64,000 bases of DNA from Mytilus galloprovincialis (GCF_965363235.1 NC_134843.1:5270001-5334000), one strand, 5' to 3'; shown: positions 1 to 12,200, counted from the first letter of the stretch. Notes: a model not told the origin generated them from the sequence alone. Numbers and translations: made by a program.

Positions 1-204
1 TTGCTATAAATATATTTATTTCAGGTTAATAGTATTAGGCCATACTCAAGTTATAAAATAGATCTTGTCGTCAACTTTTGCAACCAGCTTCTATGTTTCT
101 ATAATGCACTGTTCATCTTTTTTGGGCTTCGACTTTTCCATTGGACAGACAATTTTGTTTTCGACTGTTTTAAAAAGATGCATTTTTTTACAAAATCATA
201 CAAG

Positions 205-330
205 TAAGGAGTCTCTGGCCTTTGGTAGTGTTGTATGTTAATTAATTAATGTTTGTTTATTTATTTGTTTAGGAAATAAGTATGACGTACATTTTCACTG
301 AACTAGGACACTTTTTATAATAGTTTTTCG
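205..330 (+). repeat. Fragment of the 3' tail of the Penelope-like family
   Basis: The stretch with GTCTCTGGCCTTTGGTAG, then TTTGTTTAGG and a TATGACGTACATTTTCACTGA box, resembles the non-coding tail of the retroelement copy at 16400-16520. It is diverged and internally shortened. Nothing else is recognised in bases 1-204. Confidence 0.4.
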
Positions 331-2340
331 ATATCGCTCGGGCAAAAATAATCACGAATATAATGCCTACCCATGTTAAAACTACAATAAAGTATAGTTT
401 GCATCAATTATTTCTTGAACCTACCATTTTTTTGTCTGTGTTGGATTTGTGTGGCATTGAAAAAAAAACGGGTATAAACTACACAGTGCAGCTTCCAACA
501 AGAATACAAGATTTATTGATTTTCAAAATGCGACCAAAATTAAAAATTTGCTCGCAGCGGAAAAAATTCAACAGTTTGATTTTCATTGAAATAAAATAAT
601 TGTTATGATTTACACACCGTTACTTTTTCCAATATAAATATTCGAACTATTTTGTTTGTTGTTTCCTTTATAAATTTACATCATTTTTAAAAAGACCACG
701 CGTCTTCGATATTTAGAAGACTATAAAAGCGATGTTCATTATCGTCATTATCTTTCTTCTGCTGTAAGTTTAATTTAGTTATTTTGTGTCATAATTGCCA
801 TCTCGTATGTTTTAAATTTGAATAAAGAAGATTCAGGTTGTCTTATACGTCAATGATACACACAAAAAAAAAACGATAACAAATAAAATAAGGTGCAACA
901 TTCATTCTCCATGAAAAGAATACATCACATGGATGTAATTTTTGTAAGAAAAATACCAATTTCGTGAGAAGTTGTGTGTTGGACTTGAAGAGCCAAGGCA
1001 AACTGACAAATATCTGAATGAACGAATCGATTTATGGTATATATAAAAAAAAACAAAGCCCACATGGTTAGCATTGAATAAATAGAAGGCCACTCTTAAA
1101 TGATCACAACGTAGAAGTTTTTGTTCTCTTAATCAATAAGATATTTTCTGAAATAACGCGGGTCCCTATTAACTTAAAAGTTTTTTTGTTTTTTTTTACC
1201 ATGAAATAAACTTTTTTTTTTTATTATTATTATTTATTGATATCAGCTCTGGACATTAATATTGTTAAAAGTGAAACTGTTGTAAGTGATGATATAACAA
1301 TTATTTAAAATAAATTCCTTAAATGATTTGTAAAAAGAAAGTTTCATTTTATGTATCAAAATTTGTAACAAATGATTATTTAAATCCCCACTTGAAGGCC
1401 TCCGATAGACTGAGTGAGCATAAAATCATCGCCCACGACAAACAAGTTAAAGGTAAACTTTTCAGTACAATTACTAATAAACGTTTTTCTGTCGACCACA
1501 CTGTTATGAATTTCGTTCTAAATATTGACTGAATTAGCGTTAGAAAAATATTGCATGGACAACACTAAAGATCACTATTAAAATATACAGAACCAAAAAA
1601 AAAAAAAAAACAAGCTAAACCCTTTTATGCATTTCACTTTTAGTACACAATTCATTTTCAAAGTAACATCATATTGAAATTAAAATAGTGTTTCGTAAAT
1701 TCTCCTTTCCGTCGTATTTATACAAAACCATGAGATTGCGATGTAATAAAAATATATATAATCTTTAACTTTATACACCATATTTTATACAGTAAAATCG
1801 AGTGAAAAAATAGTTTTATTCGTTTTCTTACCTTACTCGGCTAATTCTCTCTTCAATTCTATTTATTTTATAAACAAGACTGAAAAACTTCTTCGATTGT
1901 CTATATATCGCTAGATGTGAGTATGTCGATGAGATTCTTTCCTCAACGACGATCTGTAGTTAACGGGCGAACCGTGACGTCGTCATCATTGTTACAGCGG
2001 TACCGTGACTTCCGGTTTTTTCGATCCCTCACTAAAATCCGAATATCCCAAATTACCAATAACTGTACAGTTAGTGGTAAAAACCTGTTTAATGTCCTTA
2101 TGTATTTCAAAATGTAATAGTAATATATAAAGACGCAGGGTATCATTCGACAACCGTGAGACAGCAACTCAACAACAAAAATACCCCAAATGCACCGAAG
2201 ACCTACAATAGGAAAATGTCCATACATTTCATTTAAAAAACACTTTTTAAAAATAATATTTTCGTAAAAATTATCATAGACAACAAGGGACTTTATATCA
2301 AACGTACTTGGTGATTTCCAAAAAAAAACTCGACAAAGCC
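331..2340. other. AT-rich stretch without a recognisable gene
   Basis: Only short open frames occur (for example 363-599 and 1323-1532), with no domain, no signal peptide and no splice-linked partner that I can see. The part at 1915-2045 is less AT-rich and contains a TGACGTC palindrome, a CRE-like core, but no gene can be attached to it. Confidence 0.5.
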
Positions 2341-2420
2341 ATACCAGACTTATAATTGTGTACGCCTGATGCGCGTTTCGTCTTCATAGTACTCATCAGT
2401 GGTTCTCGTTTTACTATACA
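2341..2420 (-). repeat. Interspersed repeat fragment with an ACGAAACGCGCATCAGGCG box
   Basis: Read on the minus strand it gives GATGAGTACTATGAAGACGAAACGCGCATCAGGCGT in two overlapping halves, a variant of the box seen at 6140-6200, 21715-21790, 58690-58740 and 61505-61565. It is an isolated remnant. Confidence 0.5.
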
Positions 2421-3229
2421 TATTAAATTTGCATAAACTCAAATTGGATGAGACACAAGTCAAACAGACTTATGAAGTCTTCTTCGTGGTTCTCGTTTGA
2501 ATCATTAGCGAAAATATATGTTCAAAAGTAGATAAACATATTTTATATTGAAATGAGGAGGTGTCGAATAATTGCTTATGATACAACTATCCATCAGAGA
2601 TTAGAGAAGATGTATTCTAAAAAACAAAACAATGAACACAAATTAATAAGGCAGACAGCTACCAACGACAAACACTGACTATAGGCTCTAGAATTGAGAC
2701 ATGTATACGAAAAATGTTGTGGTTTTTAATATGTTTCTGAGCGCTAAAGGATCCGGATCTAAAATGGAACAGTGGTGTAACACCACAACATAAGAACAAA
2801 CTATATATATATACACATACACGAAAACATCAGTTGAGACAAGCTTTAATCGTCAGATCAGCACAATGCAAAAAAAAATCGTAGTTATTGAAAACTAGTT
2901 AAAATGATTGATCACTGGCCATTTTTTGTGATAGCACGGCATTCATGAAAACAACAAAACACAAAATATGTTATGTTTAGTATATCATAAAACAGGAACT
3001 ACTAGCTGTATCATTATGAGAAATGTTCAGTCTGACATGTATGACTCTTGTTTGCCGTATACAACAAATGCTGCAAATGAAAGTTTTGTGAGGAAATATT
3101 TCAAATAAATCTTGTGAAACTTTTGTCATTGTGGGTCCTTCACATATATTTAAATTGAATCTGAAACATATATTAGAAAGCTCCCTTCATGTTTAATAAG
3201 ATATTGGACGAATATTAACAATATGGTGA

Positions 3230-3800
3230 CTATTCTTTTGACATAAGATGCATCACGTGTTCTGGCATATACAATTTAAGCCTTCTCTTTCGTTAACATA
3301 ACATAAGTGTAAATAGTATAGTATAATACACAATTAGATAAAATACACTGGATCATTTGAGCAGTATCAGTCCAGTAATCAGCACTTTTGTGTTGGTATA
3401 AATTAATTATCATTGATATGGTCTATGGTCATAAATAAAAAAAAATAACTGTTTAGAAAATATGAAGTTTTCGAAGTTCTAAGGATTTTCCACCTAGGGA
3501 ATAGATTACCTTAGCTGTTTGGCAAAGATTTTCAGTACTGATTTTGCATTCTCTGTGCTATTTATAAACTTCGTACTTTATTTGTCGTTTCCAGATCTTT
3601 AAAAATCCTGTTAAAATTCCGAGAAAAAAATTACTTATTCATAAAAATGCACGTCACACAGTACATAAATATAACAGTACATATTACCACAGGTAAAGAC
3701 ATAACCGTTGAAACACAAACAGGGATCTGCATGTCACAAACAAGTATGATATATCATTTGACAGAAGCCTTTGGATAAGTTTGAAATAAAACAGGAGAGA
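3230..3800 (+). repeat. Diverged direct duplicate of 8600-8960
   Basis: Shared blocks in the same order are TTTTGACATAAGATRCATCAC then TTCTGSCATATAC (3237-3272 and 8615-8650), CGTTTCCAGATCTTT (3587-3601 and 8759-8773), and CACGTCACRCRGTACATA with ACATATTACCACA. The later copy lies just upstream of the signal-peptide exon at 9210. A repeat fragment with AGTAATCAGCACTTTTGTGTTG (about 3345-3580) sits inside this copy. Confidence 0.5.
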
Positions 3801-4480
3801 GAAAAAAAATAGTATTTTATGTGCAATACATAATGTGTATTTTGAGTTCATTTCTTTTTATGAAACTTTCATGCGACAGTACTATTTAAGCACTATGAAT
3901 ATTACTGACATAGAATACAACTTTTTCCCTGATGAGACAGGGGCATATAGATCTAGATACCGTAATGCACTATAGGCCTTATTTCAACCCCTCAAAAAAT
4001 ATAAAAAAAATAAAAAATAAAAATAAAAAACGTTAATAAGAAATAACGACAACGCATGAGATTATCATGATTTTCCCAAACTTGATAATCATTGCACTTT
4101 TCAACTATCAAATGTTTTGCATTTCCCTGAGATTATCAAGCATGTTACAAAATAGTAATAAGATCTGGAAATTTAAAAAAAATATATTTCGTAATTTCTT
4201 TTATCTAAAATAACACATTGATTTAGTGTTATAAGATTTTATAATAAAATTAACGGTTCCAATTTTCTTGCGCATTTCGACAATACATGTCTCTTCAGTG
4301 ATACTCGTGGCCAAAATATTATAATTGACGTATTACAAGACAAATATACATCATTATGCAAATAGTTTTTACTTGCTCTATTTGTTATGTTTTTTTTTCT
4401 AGTCAATATGAATAAACAGAACCTTGTTCTAGTTTTTATAATGAGGATAAACAGTGTACTTTAAACATGTCTGTTTTTTG
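3801..4480. other. AT-rich stretch, no gene seen
   Basis: No long open frame, tRNA or clear repeat is recognised; short A-rich runs occur near 4000-4030. Confidence 0.4.
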
Positions 4481-4481
4481 T

Positions 4482-4712
4482 TAGCTTGTGCTTGCGGGTT
4501 TCTATATAGATTAGTAGCATAAACTGTATAATCCTTACTAGTGTTGAGGGTGTTTTTTTAGCTTGTCCTTGCAGGTTTCTATATAGGTTAGTAGTATATA
4601 CTGTATAATCCTTACTAGTGTTGAGGGTGTTTTTTTCAGCTTGTCCTGCCAGATTTCTATATAGATTAGTATATACTGTATACACCTGACTAGTGTTGAG
4701 AGTGGTTTTGTC
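4482..4712. repeat. Three tandem copies of a ~77-bp unit
   Basis: The three copies begin near 4482, 4558 and 4636. Each contains AGCTTGTSCTTGC, TTTCTATATAG, a TACTGTATA block and ACTAGTGTTGAG. The third copy is the most diverged. The open minus-strand frame across the array reflects the repeat and not a gene. Confidence 0.75.
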
Positions 4713-5389
4713 AGTTTCTTTTTTTACCAAAAAGCAAAGTGTGTTTGTCTTTGTCTATAGATTTTAATCGCCCCTTCTTTTTTTTATAAAATATAATTAA
4801 ACTGTAGAATCCACGTGAATTTGTGGAGAATGAAAATGAAACCAAACAAGTTAGAGATAATCATAAATTAAGAGACACGAAAGCTCAGAGAAGGACTATT
4901 CAGTATAACAATGGAAAGTTTCAGTTTATCATATCGTCTTCTAAGGAGGATTATGGTTCTTTGCTGTCGAAGAAGTCACCTACAAGCAAATAAAAAAATG
5001 TTTTACTGTAACTGTGGAAGGGAGCAACAATGTTTTAGTTCTTTATTAAAAAAAAAATAACACTATAAGGTACAGGGGAAAGTTCGGATTCATAATAATT
5101 TTTTTTGTCATCTGCTTAACCATAATAATTTTGTGTCGTCAAATTTTGGATCAGTATATTATTTTCAGGGGGAAAACATTACCCTCCACCCCCACCCCAT
5201 CCCCTTTAAAAAAGATAAATGGTAATCCCTTATCAATCATGCAATTGTATTATCTAGATATGCTACGACATTATTGTGCTTATTTCAATTAGAGTAGACA
5301 GAAGATACCAATGTGACACAAGGTGATACAAGAGTGTTATAATTTTCATTAAATACTGTTTATCTGACAATCAGTATATGATTCATGTA

Positions 5390-5560
5390 AAATGATTTTG
5401 TTTACAATTGTCATACAAATGAGAGGTTTATCTAACTATAAAACGAGGTTTAATTCACAATTTTCAGCATAAAAAAATGCTTGTACCAAGTCTGGAATAT
5501 GACAGTTGTTATCCATTCGTTTGTTGAGTTTGAGCGTTTGATTTGGAAATTTCCGTTTTG
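5390..5560 (+). repeat. Interspersed repeat fragment (TGAGAGGTTT / GGAATATGACAGTTGT type)
   Basis: The order of blocks (ATTGTCATACAAATGAGAGG, then AAATGCTTGTACCAAG, then GGAATATGACAGTTGTTATC) recurs at 59040-59155 on the plus strand and at 12540-12720 on the minus strand. It looks like the non-coding tail of a retroelement family. No coding sequence is present. Confidence 0.5.
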
Positions 5561-5899
5561 GGTTGTCCTCGGAGGTCGATATGTTTGTTATTTTTACTTT
5601 TTACCATTACATTGAGTGTGCATCGCTGTATTGCATTCATGTAATATATTTCCGAGCCTGGTTAAACTTTTTATATAACAAATAGACTACCACAACATGT
5701 ATTAACAAAGATATACATACATAATGGCATATTCACAGCACAGAACTTAAAAAAAAACCCAATAATTGAATATACTAGTAAGGTTCAAAAATACAATACA
5801 ATAATTATACAATAATAATTTATTAACGTCTCACCATCAATAATACAGTATACACATTTCACATTATAAAAGTAAACCTTTTTAAAATTATAAATGCCA

Positions 5900-6208
5900 T
5901 TCTTAAAGAATTATGAGAGATGGATCACCAGCCCAGTAGTCAGCACTTTGCTGACATGATTTATCATTGATATGGTCATATTTATAAATTAAATGTTTAC
6001 AAAACTTTTGAATTTTTGAAATCTTAAGGTTTTTCTTCCTCAGGAATAAATTAACTTAGCTGTATTTGGGAAAACTTTTAGGAATTTTGATCGTCAATAC
6101 TCTTCAACTTCGTATTTTATTTGGCCTTTTTTAACCTTTTTAGGATTCGAGCGTCACTGATGAGTCTTTTGAAGACAAAAAGCGCGTCTGGCGTAAATAC
6201 AAAATTTA
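5900..6208 (+). repeat. Interspersed element fragment with CAGCCCAGTAGTCAGCAC and GCGCGTCTGGCG boxes
   Basis: The block order CACCAGCCCAGTAGTCAGCA, then ATATGGTCAT, then TCAACTTCGTATTTTATTTGG, then GAGCGTCACTGATGAGTC and GCGCGTCTGGCGTA matches the copy at 61310-61570. It is a non-coding interspersed repeat. Confidence 0.65.
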
Positions 6209-6213
6209 ATCCT

Positions 6214-6380
6214 GTGTAGCGGGGTTGCTTCCCCTTAGTACATGTAGAACATATATAGCCAGTCTTAATCAACTGAGCTGGGGAATCGATTCTTTGGCTC
6301 AGTGGGTTAACGCACTGACTGTCACGCAAACAACCGGGGTTCGAATCCCGGTGGTGATGATACAAATTAGTAGAGTATAT
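6214..6380 (+). repeat. tRNA-Asp-like SINE head, copy 1
   Basis: The A-box-like TGGCTCAGTGGGTTAACGC (near 6296) and the B-box-like GGGGTTCGAATCCCGG (near 6336) are spaced as in a tRNA. Between them CTGTCACGC resembles the anticodon arm of tRNA-Asp(GTC). The sequences around it do not form an acceptor stem, so a functional tRNA gene is unlikely. The unit begins GTGTAGCGGGGTTGCTTCCCC and is repeated about 305 bp downstream. Confidence 0.65.
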
Positions 6381-6519
6381 TAGTAGCGTATATACGTGCT
6401 CTCCGGTTACATTTGGCGCCCGACTAAAAAAAACACGATGGTTATCTGGAGTATAGCCAGGGTTTGTGTTGTTAAGAGTCATATATTAAAATATGATGAC
6501 TCTTGTGGTGGGGGAATAG

Positions 6520-6710
6520 TGTAGCAGGGTTGCTTCCCCTTAGTACAGGTAGAACATATATAGCCAGTCTTAATCAACTGAGCTAGGGAATCAATTCTTT
6601 GGCTCAGTTAGTTAACGCACTGACTGTCACACAGACGACCGGGGTTCGAATCCCGGTGGTGATGATACAAAGTAGTAGAGTAGATACGTGCTCTCCGGTT
6701 ACACCTGGTA
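6520..6710 (+). repeat. tRNA-Asp-like SINE head, copy 2
   Basis: This is a direct repeat of the preceding unit with a few substitutions: GGCTCAGTTAGTTAACGC for the A box and ACCGGGGTTCGAATCCCGG for the B box. The two copies share the same leading block (GGTTGCTTCCCCTTAGTACA) and the same trailing block (GTGCTCTCCGGTTACA). Confidence 0.65.
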
Positions 6711-7119
6711 TCTATGATGAGTTTATTTGATATGGAAAGGCAGTTTAATGTTATTCATTTCAAAAATGCAGTTGTTTTGTGCATGCCAGAGACTGGAGAC
6801 CATATGATTGCTCCAAAATAGATGTTCTATGGTATCATGTTCTTTTTTTGTAGAATTTACATATATTGCTACTATTTATTTGTATCTTGTAAAGAATTGT
6901 ATTAGTTCACACAATTCTATGGATAGTTCTATATTGGAACTAGCCAAGCTTAGTGCTTCTAGTATATTTTGTACGCGAAGCATCTATTTTTTCCAGTTAA
7001 TCCAGTCAGATTAAGATGGTTTTATCATTTTTCCTTTGCAGCAAAATTAAATAGATTTCTCATTCAATACTTTGTACATTTCCTCTCAACCATTATTTGA
7101 TTCATTGAATATACTTATA

Positions 7120-8498
7120 TTGAAAGGTCGCATTGCTATGGCAAGCCGTTCTCGTCAAAACTATGTTTAAACCATTTTTCGAGAAATTTACACACTGAGA
7201 ATTACAAAAAAACACACTGAGATTTAAAAACTTCAAAACACACACTGAGAATTAAAATTTACACACTGAGAATTAAAAATTACACACTGAGATTTCATAA
7301 AGACGCACTGAGATTACAAAAATGAAAAACACACACTGAGAATTGAAAATTACACACTGAGAATAGAAAATTACACACTGAGAATTGAAAATAACACACT
7401 GAGATTTCAAAAAGACACACTGAGAATAAATAAACTGAAAAACACACACTGAGAATTGTTAATTACACACTGAGATTTCAAAAATACACACTGAGATTAA
7501 TATGCAAATTACTAATGAATATTCATGAGATGAATAATTCAACAGATTAATATCTTGATCTCAAAAACTCTTGTCATTATAGTGAAATGCGATTCCTTCA
7601 ACCAATTAACATTTCGTAATAAATTTCATGACTTAACATCGCTCATATTCACAAGTTTGTTGCCTATAATTCATATCATTACTACCAGTGTATCGGGACT
7701 TAAAACCGTTTTAGCATGGGTCCCTTTTAAAAAGTCTTCCAACTGTTACCCTGATTTCGCAAGTTAATCTTTTATATTTTTGTTACGTTTATATGCTATT
7801 ATAGACACTTGAGTAAAAACTTCACTGCATTATATGTTTTTCAGTGCAAATTGTTCCAAGTTTTCTTATAATTTTAATATAATGTTTTCACCATTTGGTA
7901 TAAATATTTTGTAATAAGAATAAGCGAGTATTTTTCTTGTCCTTGTATTTCTAAAGTTTTTTTATGAATAATTTGGAACCAAATCGAAGGACTAACGAGT
8001 TCTGTCCCCTAGTTGCTTTAAGCTTGTAATAGATTCAGATTAAGTATGCTAATTAGATATGTGCGCATAAAAAGTGCGCACAAATCTCAGTGTGTCATTT
8101 TAAATTTTCAGTGTGTAATTTCAAATTCTCAGTGTGTGTTTTCAATTTATTTATTCTCAGTGTGTTTTTTTGAAATCTCAGTGTGTTATTTTCAATTCTC
8201 AGTGTGTTATTTTCAATTCTCAGTGTGTAATTTTCAATTCTCAGTGTGTGTTTTTCATTTTTGTAATCTCAGTGCGTCGTTATGAAATCTCAGTGTGTAA
8301 TTTTTAATTCTCAGTGTGTAATTTTTAATTCTCAGTGTGTGTTTTGAAGTTTTTAAATCTCAGTGTGTTTTTTTTATAATTCTCAGTGTGTAAATTTCTC
8401 GAAAAATGGTTTAAACATAGTTTTGACGAGAACGGCTTGCCATACATTGCCTAGTCAAACTTGGTATGGCAACATTTTTGCCAATATGGGACTTTCAA
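7120..8498. mobile_element. Foldback element with CACACTGAGA-rich arms
   Basis: The left arm (7120 to about 7510) and right arm (about 8045-8498) are inverted copies in register. Both start TTGAAAG, then carry GGCAAGCCGTTCTCG, AACTATGTTTAAACC and then about 14 copies of CACACTGAGA at 15-35-bp spacing. Odd units such as GACGCACTGAG fall at the same place in each arm, so the arms derive from one inverted repeat and are not two independent arrays. The ~530-bp centre contains no recognised coding sequence. The outermost parts of the arms are less similar because the right arm has an extra ~30 bp. No transposase is visible, so it would be non-autonomous. Confidence 0.85.
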
Positions 8499-8599
8499 GT
8501 TAATCTGAATGGAATCAAAATAATACAAAATGCTTGCCCTCAGTTTATGCATGACTGTCAGTGTGTGACCCCTTCGGTTTTAAGGGAATATAAGAAAAA

Positions 8600-8960
8600 C
8601 GGATGCATCTTCTTTTGACATAAGATACATCACTTGTTCTGCCATATACTAGTCCTTTGGTTGACAAAATATATAAATAGTACAAGAAACAATTGAATTA
8701 AATCGACTTCATAGTTCGCGTTTATTTTTCAATCTTAATGAAAATGATATTAAAAAGTCGTTTCCAGATCTTTTAAAATTGTGTAAAATTTTTGGTTGTT
8801 ATATCTATCTGATGGTATAAATTCTTAGAAACAATTACTTTATCATAAGAATACACGTCACGCGGTACATATTACCACATGTTAAGAAATAAAGAGCACA
8901 AAAAGGATGTACATATGACAGTAAATAACGGTAAATAATTTGACAGCTACTGATTGCATT
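8600..8960 (+). repeat. Second copy of the 3230-3800 direct duplicate
   Basis: It shares ordered blocks with 3230-3800, as described there. It lies immediately upstream of the promoter and first exon of the cysteine-rich peptide gene. Confidence 0.5.
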
Positions 8961-9111
8961 GAAAAGTTTGAAATAGCCACGAATGAAAATAAAATGGGAA
9001 GATGTACAGCCAATTTTCAAGATGCATGACACGTATAGTTTCGTGTTTAATATTTCTAACTAATTGGCATTTTTCTGACATTAATTGAACATTTTTAATT
9101 GCCTCAAGCTA

Positions 9112-9118
9112 TATAAAA
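9112..9118 (+). promoter_or_regulatory. TATA box of the cysteine-peptide gene
   Basis: TATAAAAA lies 98 bases upstream of the ATG at 9210, a distance that would allow a short 5' leader. A six-codon upstream ORF starts at 9193 and ends in TGA overlapping the main ATG as ATGA. Promoter function is inferred from position only. Confidence 0.45.
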
Positions 9119-9209
9119 ATGTAAAATTATACATAATGTCCATAACAAGTTTCAATGAAATAACTGGATTTATCTTCTGTAATAATGTCAGAATGAGAAC
9201 TATATCAGA

Positions 9210-12200
9210 ATGAGAATACTGTCATTTTATCGACTTACACTTGCATCGTTGTTATTAGTCTTATGCTATTCACAAATATACACAGGTAAGAACTATTGCG
9301 AAATATTTGTTTTTAAAGAGAGTTTATCAAAAAAATGTTGAAAATATGATTTTTTACTTAAACGGCTAAGTTTTACCATATAACACAGGTACACATACTA
9401 AAATCTTTATCTGAAATAAAAATCATAGATATTTCATCCAAAGCTTTAGCGATCGGCTTCCTGTACTCTAGTTCACCGACTGCTTTGTATTGCCGCACTA
9501 GACGTTTGACGCTTTTTGAAAGGATATTTGCACTGTTCATAATTGAGCATCAAATAAAAAGGACATAAATTTTGCTCTTATTATCTAGTTTGTTGTTCCT
9601 TAATCGTTGTTTGGACTTGAGACCAGCAGTTAATAAGGTAAAATATTACATGCGATATGTCCTACATATATGCAATCATTAGATGTATATTTGTAATATT
9701 AAGTTAATCGAATATTCTTAAGGATTTGTGATTCGTTAAAACTTGATCACATGTACATTTGTATTTACTCAGATTGCACGCCAATACTGTTAAGCTTTTC
9801 GTAGGTCAAAAACAGCATATTGCACAGGGCATACAGCATGTTACTAAAAATACATTCTAGAAATCCCCAATTTTACATTGTTCATGCAATAGTTGTTGAT
9901 TAATAAAATAAAAATTGCAGCCTTTGGTAGAGGTCAATACGATGTTATATCGACTTAGAGAAGCATATCGACCTCGGACTTTGTCCTCAGTCAATATACT
10001 TCTCTTATGTCGATATAACCTCGTATCGACCTCATACAGAGACCAGCAGTTAATAAGGTAAACTATCGTACGACATGTCCTACATATATGCAATCATTAG
10101 ATGTATATTTGGTAATATCTATCATGGTTTTAATTGATAGGGTATAGACCTGCAAAATTATTGAATTAATAAATGAATTGGATGAAGACGTAGCAACAGT
10201 TTTAAAATAGAAAATAGAGCATAATTTTAGTGGTTCTAGTTTGCGGATATGCAATCATTTTTTTTTTACGAATAAGTGAAACTGCGATATAACAAAATAT
10301 GCAGAAATGAAATACGCCCGAATTTATATCTGCAATAGATATAGGATTGGAAGATGTGGCGTGAGTGCCAATGAGATCGTGAACTCTAAACGTAAATTAA
10401 TACACTATTAATGAATAAATTTGATCTGCGATATATCTGAATGCAAATGCACAGTTAATAAAATATTAGAGACAAACATTCAAGGCCAAAAAGCAAACAA
10501 ACAAGTCCAAACAAAGCCATTGCAAGACACCACTGCGAAATATTTAACCCTTCGAAAATAATCACTTTTGAAAAAAAACCAGTTTTAATAATACAGGTAA
10601 ATCTTGAAGTTTGTACAAATGTAGTAAGAAGAAGTGAAAATTAGAAGATATACCAGTATTAAAGACAAAAATATGGATATTTTATTTTATGTTGAAATCT
10701 TTCCAGTTAAAGAAAGTAATCAAACTTTAAATTGTTAACTTTTTACATACTACCATTTTATATTTAGAACTATAAATGAACGTTCCCGATACGAGTTTAA
10801 CACTATAAAGATCCTAAAACCAAAGATACTTAAAAAAATATTTCATTGGTTAACATATCAAAATGGAAAGGTTAAGGGCATACGATACAGTTTTGATCCC
10901 GTATTTACAGTTTGATGAAAATTTCCATATAGGCTATTTTTTGCCTGATTAAATCAAATATGTAATAAAAATTCTCTTAAATGGTTAGGGCCTGTTATCT
11001 AACTCCCACGTGAATAGATATTTTTCGTATCACACCGTACGGAGTGTGATATGAAAAAGTGATTTCAAAATTAGTTAATTTGATTGGCTTATCTCGTAAA
11101 TTTCCAATATTTTCATTGGCCGTAGATCAGGTCATTATTCACTGGAAAAGGTCATGCCGGGACTACTTTTTTTTCTTGACAACTGATTGTTTACTTCCGG
11201 TTTTGCACAGATGACACCCGTAGCAACAACTCTCGCCACGAAAATAATCATAAAAACATTAGTTTTCTACCATACGTTTTACAGCTTGTGATAATTCAAT
11301 ATCGTTTGAATTAAACTGAGTCATCTCATTTTTAAATATATAAAATCAGCCTTGAGCGAATAAAATAAAACCCAAGGATTTGTATTGTAAAACCATATTA
11401 GTTCAAAAAGTATACAGATCAGTACGCGTTGCAAAGAAAAACGGCCGTAGCAACACAACTCGCAACAAATAGGCCACGCACATACAACTTTTTGCCATAA
11501 GAGAAATAGATTTAACAGGCTCGTTTATTATTATTGAAATTAAATAACTCGTGTTGATATCAATCGATATCTAATTCTCACTCGTTATGAAACCTATAAA
11601 TATAGTTTTACCTTCATGTGCTACTCTTTGAGTTAAATGAGGTGGAAATTTTTTATATTTGCTAAAAATTCGGATTTGTGGTCGTATTGTCCATTTCGAA
11701 AGAAAGCCATAACTTTTATGTTTTAAAAGGTAAACACAAATTGTTAAATAATTTGTAATTTCTGTATTTTATAAGTATTCTAAATTAATTCAGAAATAGC
11801 TCATTTTTATCAAATGATCATGAATTGAGAAAAAAACGTAATTTTTGGCTGTATATTTATCAACATTAAAAAAAATGCATTATTTACAGTTTTGTAAAAT
11901 TTGATTCACATAATCTCCCAGCAAAATGAAACAAAATGTCGTTTTAGAAAAATAGGGGTCCATGCACTCGTTTTTAAATTACATATTTACATTATTAACA
12001 TTTTACGTTAGCAATGTCAGTACCTCCCCTGTAACTGTATTGTATGCCCTTAAGTAATCACGACATAACTCATGACCCAATACAGTAGAACAAAATAAAT
12101 CTGGACTAATATTCAATGTCCATACCATACATAAGTCAGGCTCTAAAATCGACTCTACGCAAGAATATTCAACATAAACTACGTATAGATAAACACTAAC

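Noticed and set aside
363-599. 78-codon ORF near the left edge
   Set aside because: No recognisable similarity, low-complexity codons and no splice or promoter context.
6296-6360. Functional tRNA-Asp gene
   Set aside because: A and B boxes are good but the sequences that should form the acceptor stem do not pair; a near-identical unit follows, as in a SINE.
7190-7500. CRISPR-like array of CACACTGAGA repeats
   Set aside because: Eukaryotic context, irregular short spacers, repeats of only ~10 bp and an inverted matching arm at 8085-8400; it is a foldback element.
8046-8285. 79-codon Cys-rich frame with repeated SVCYFQF
   Set aside because: It lies entirely within the right arm of the foldback element and mirrors its repeat unit.
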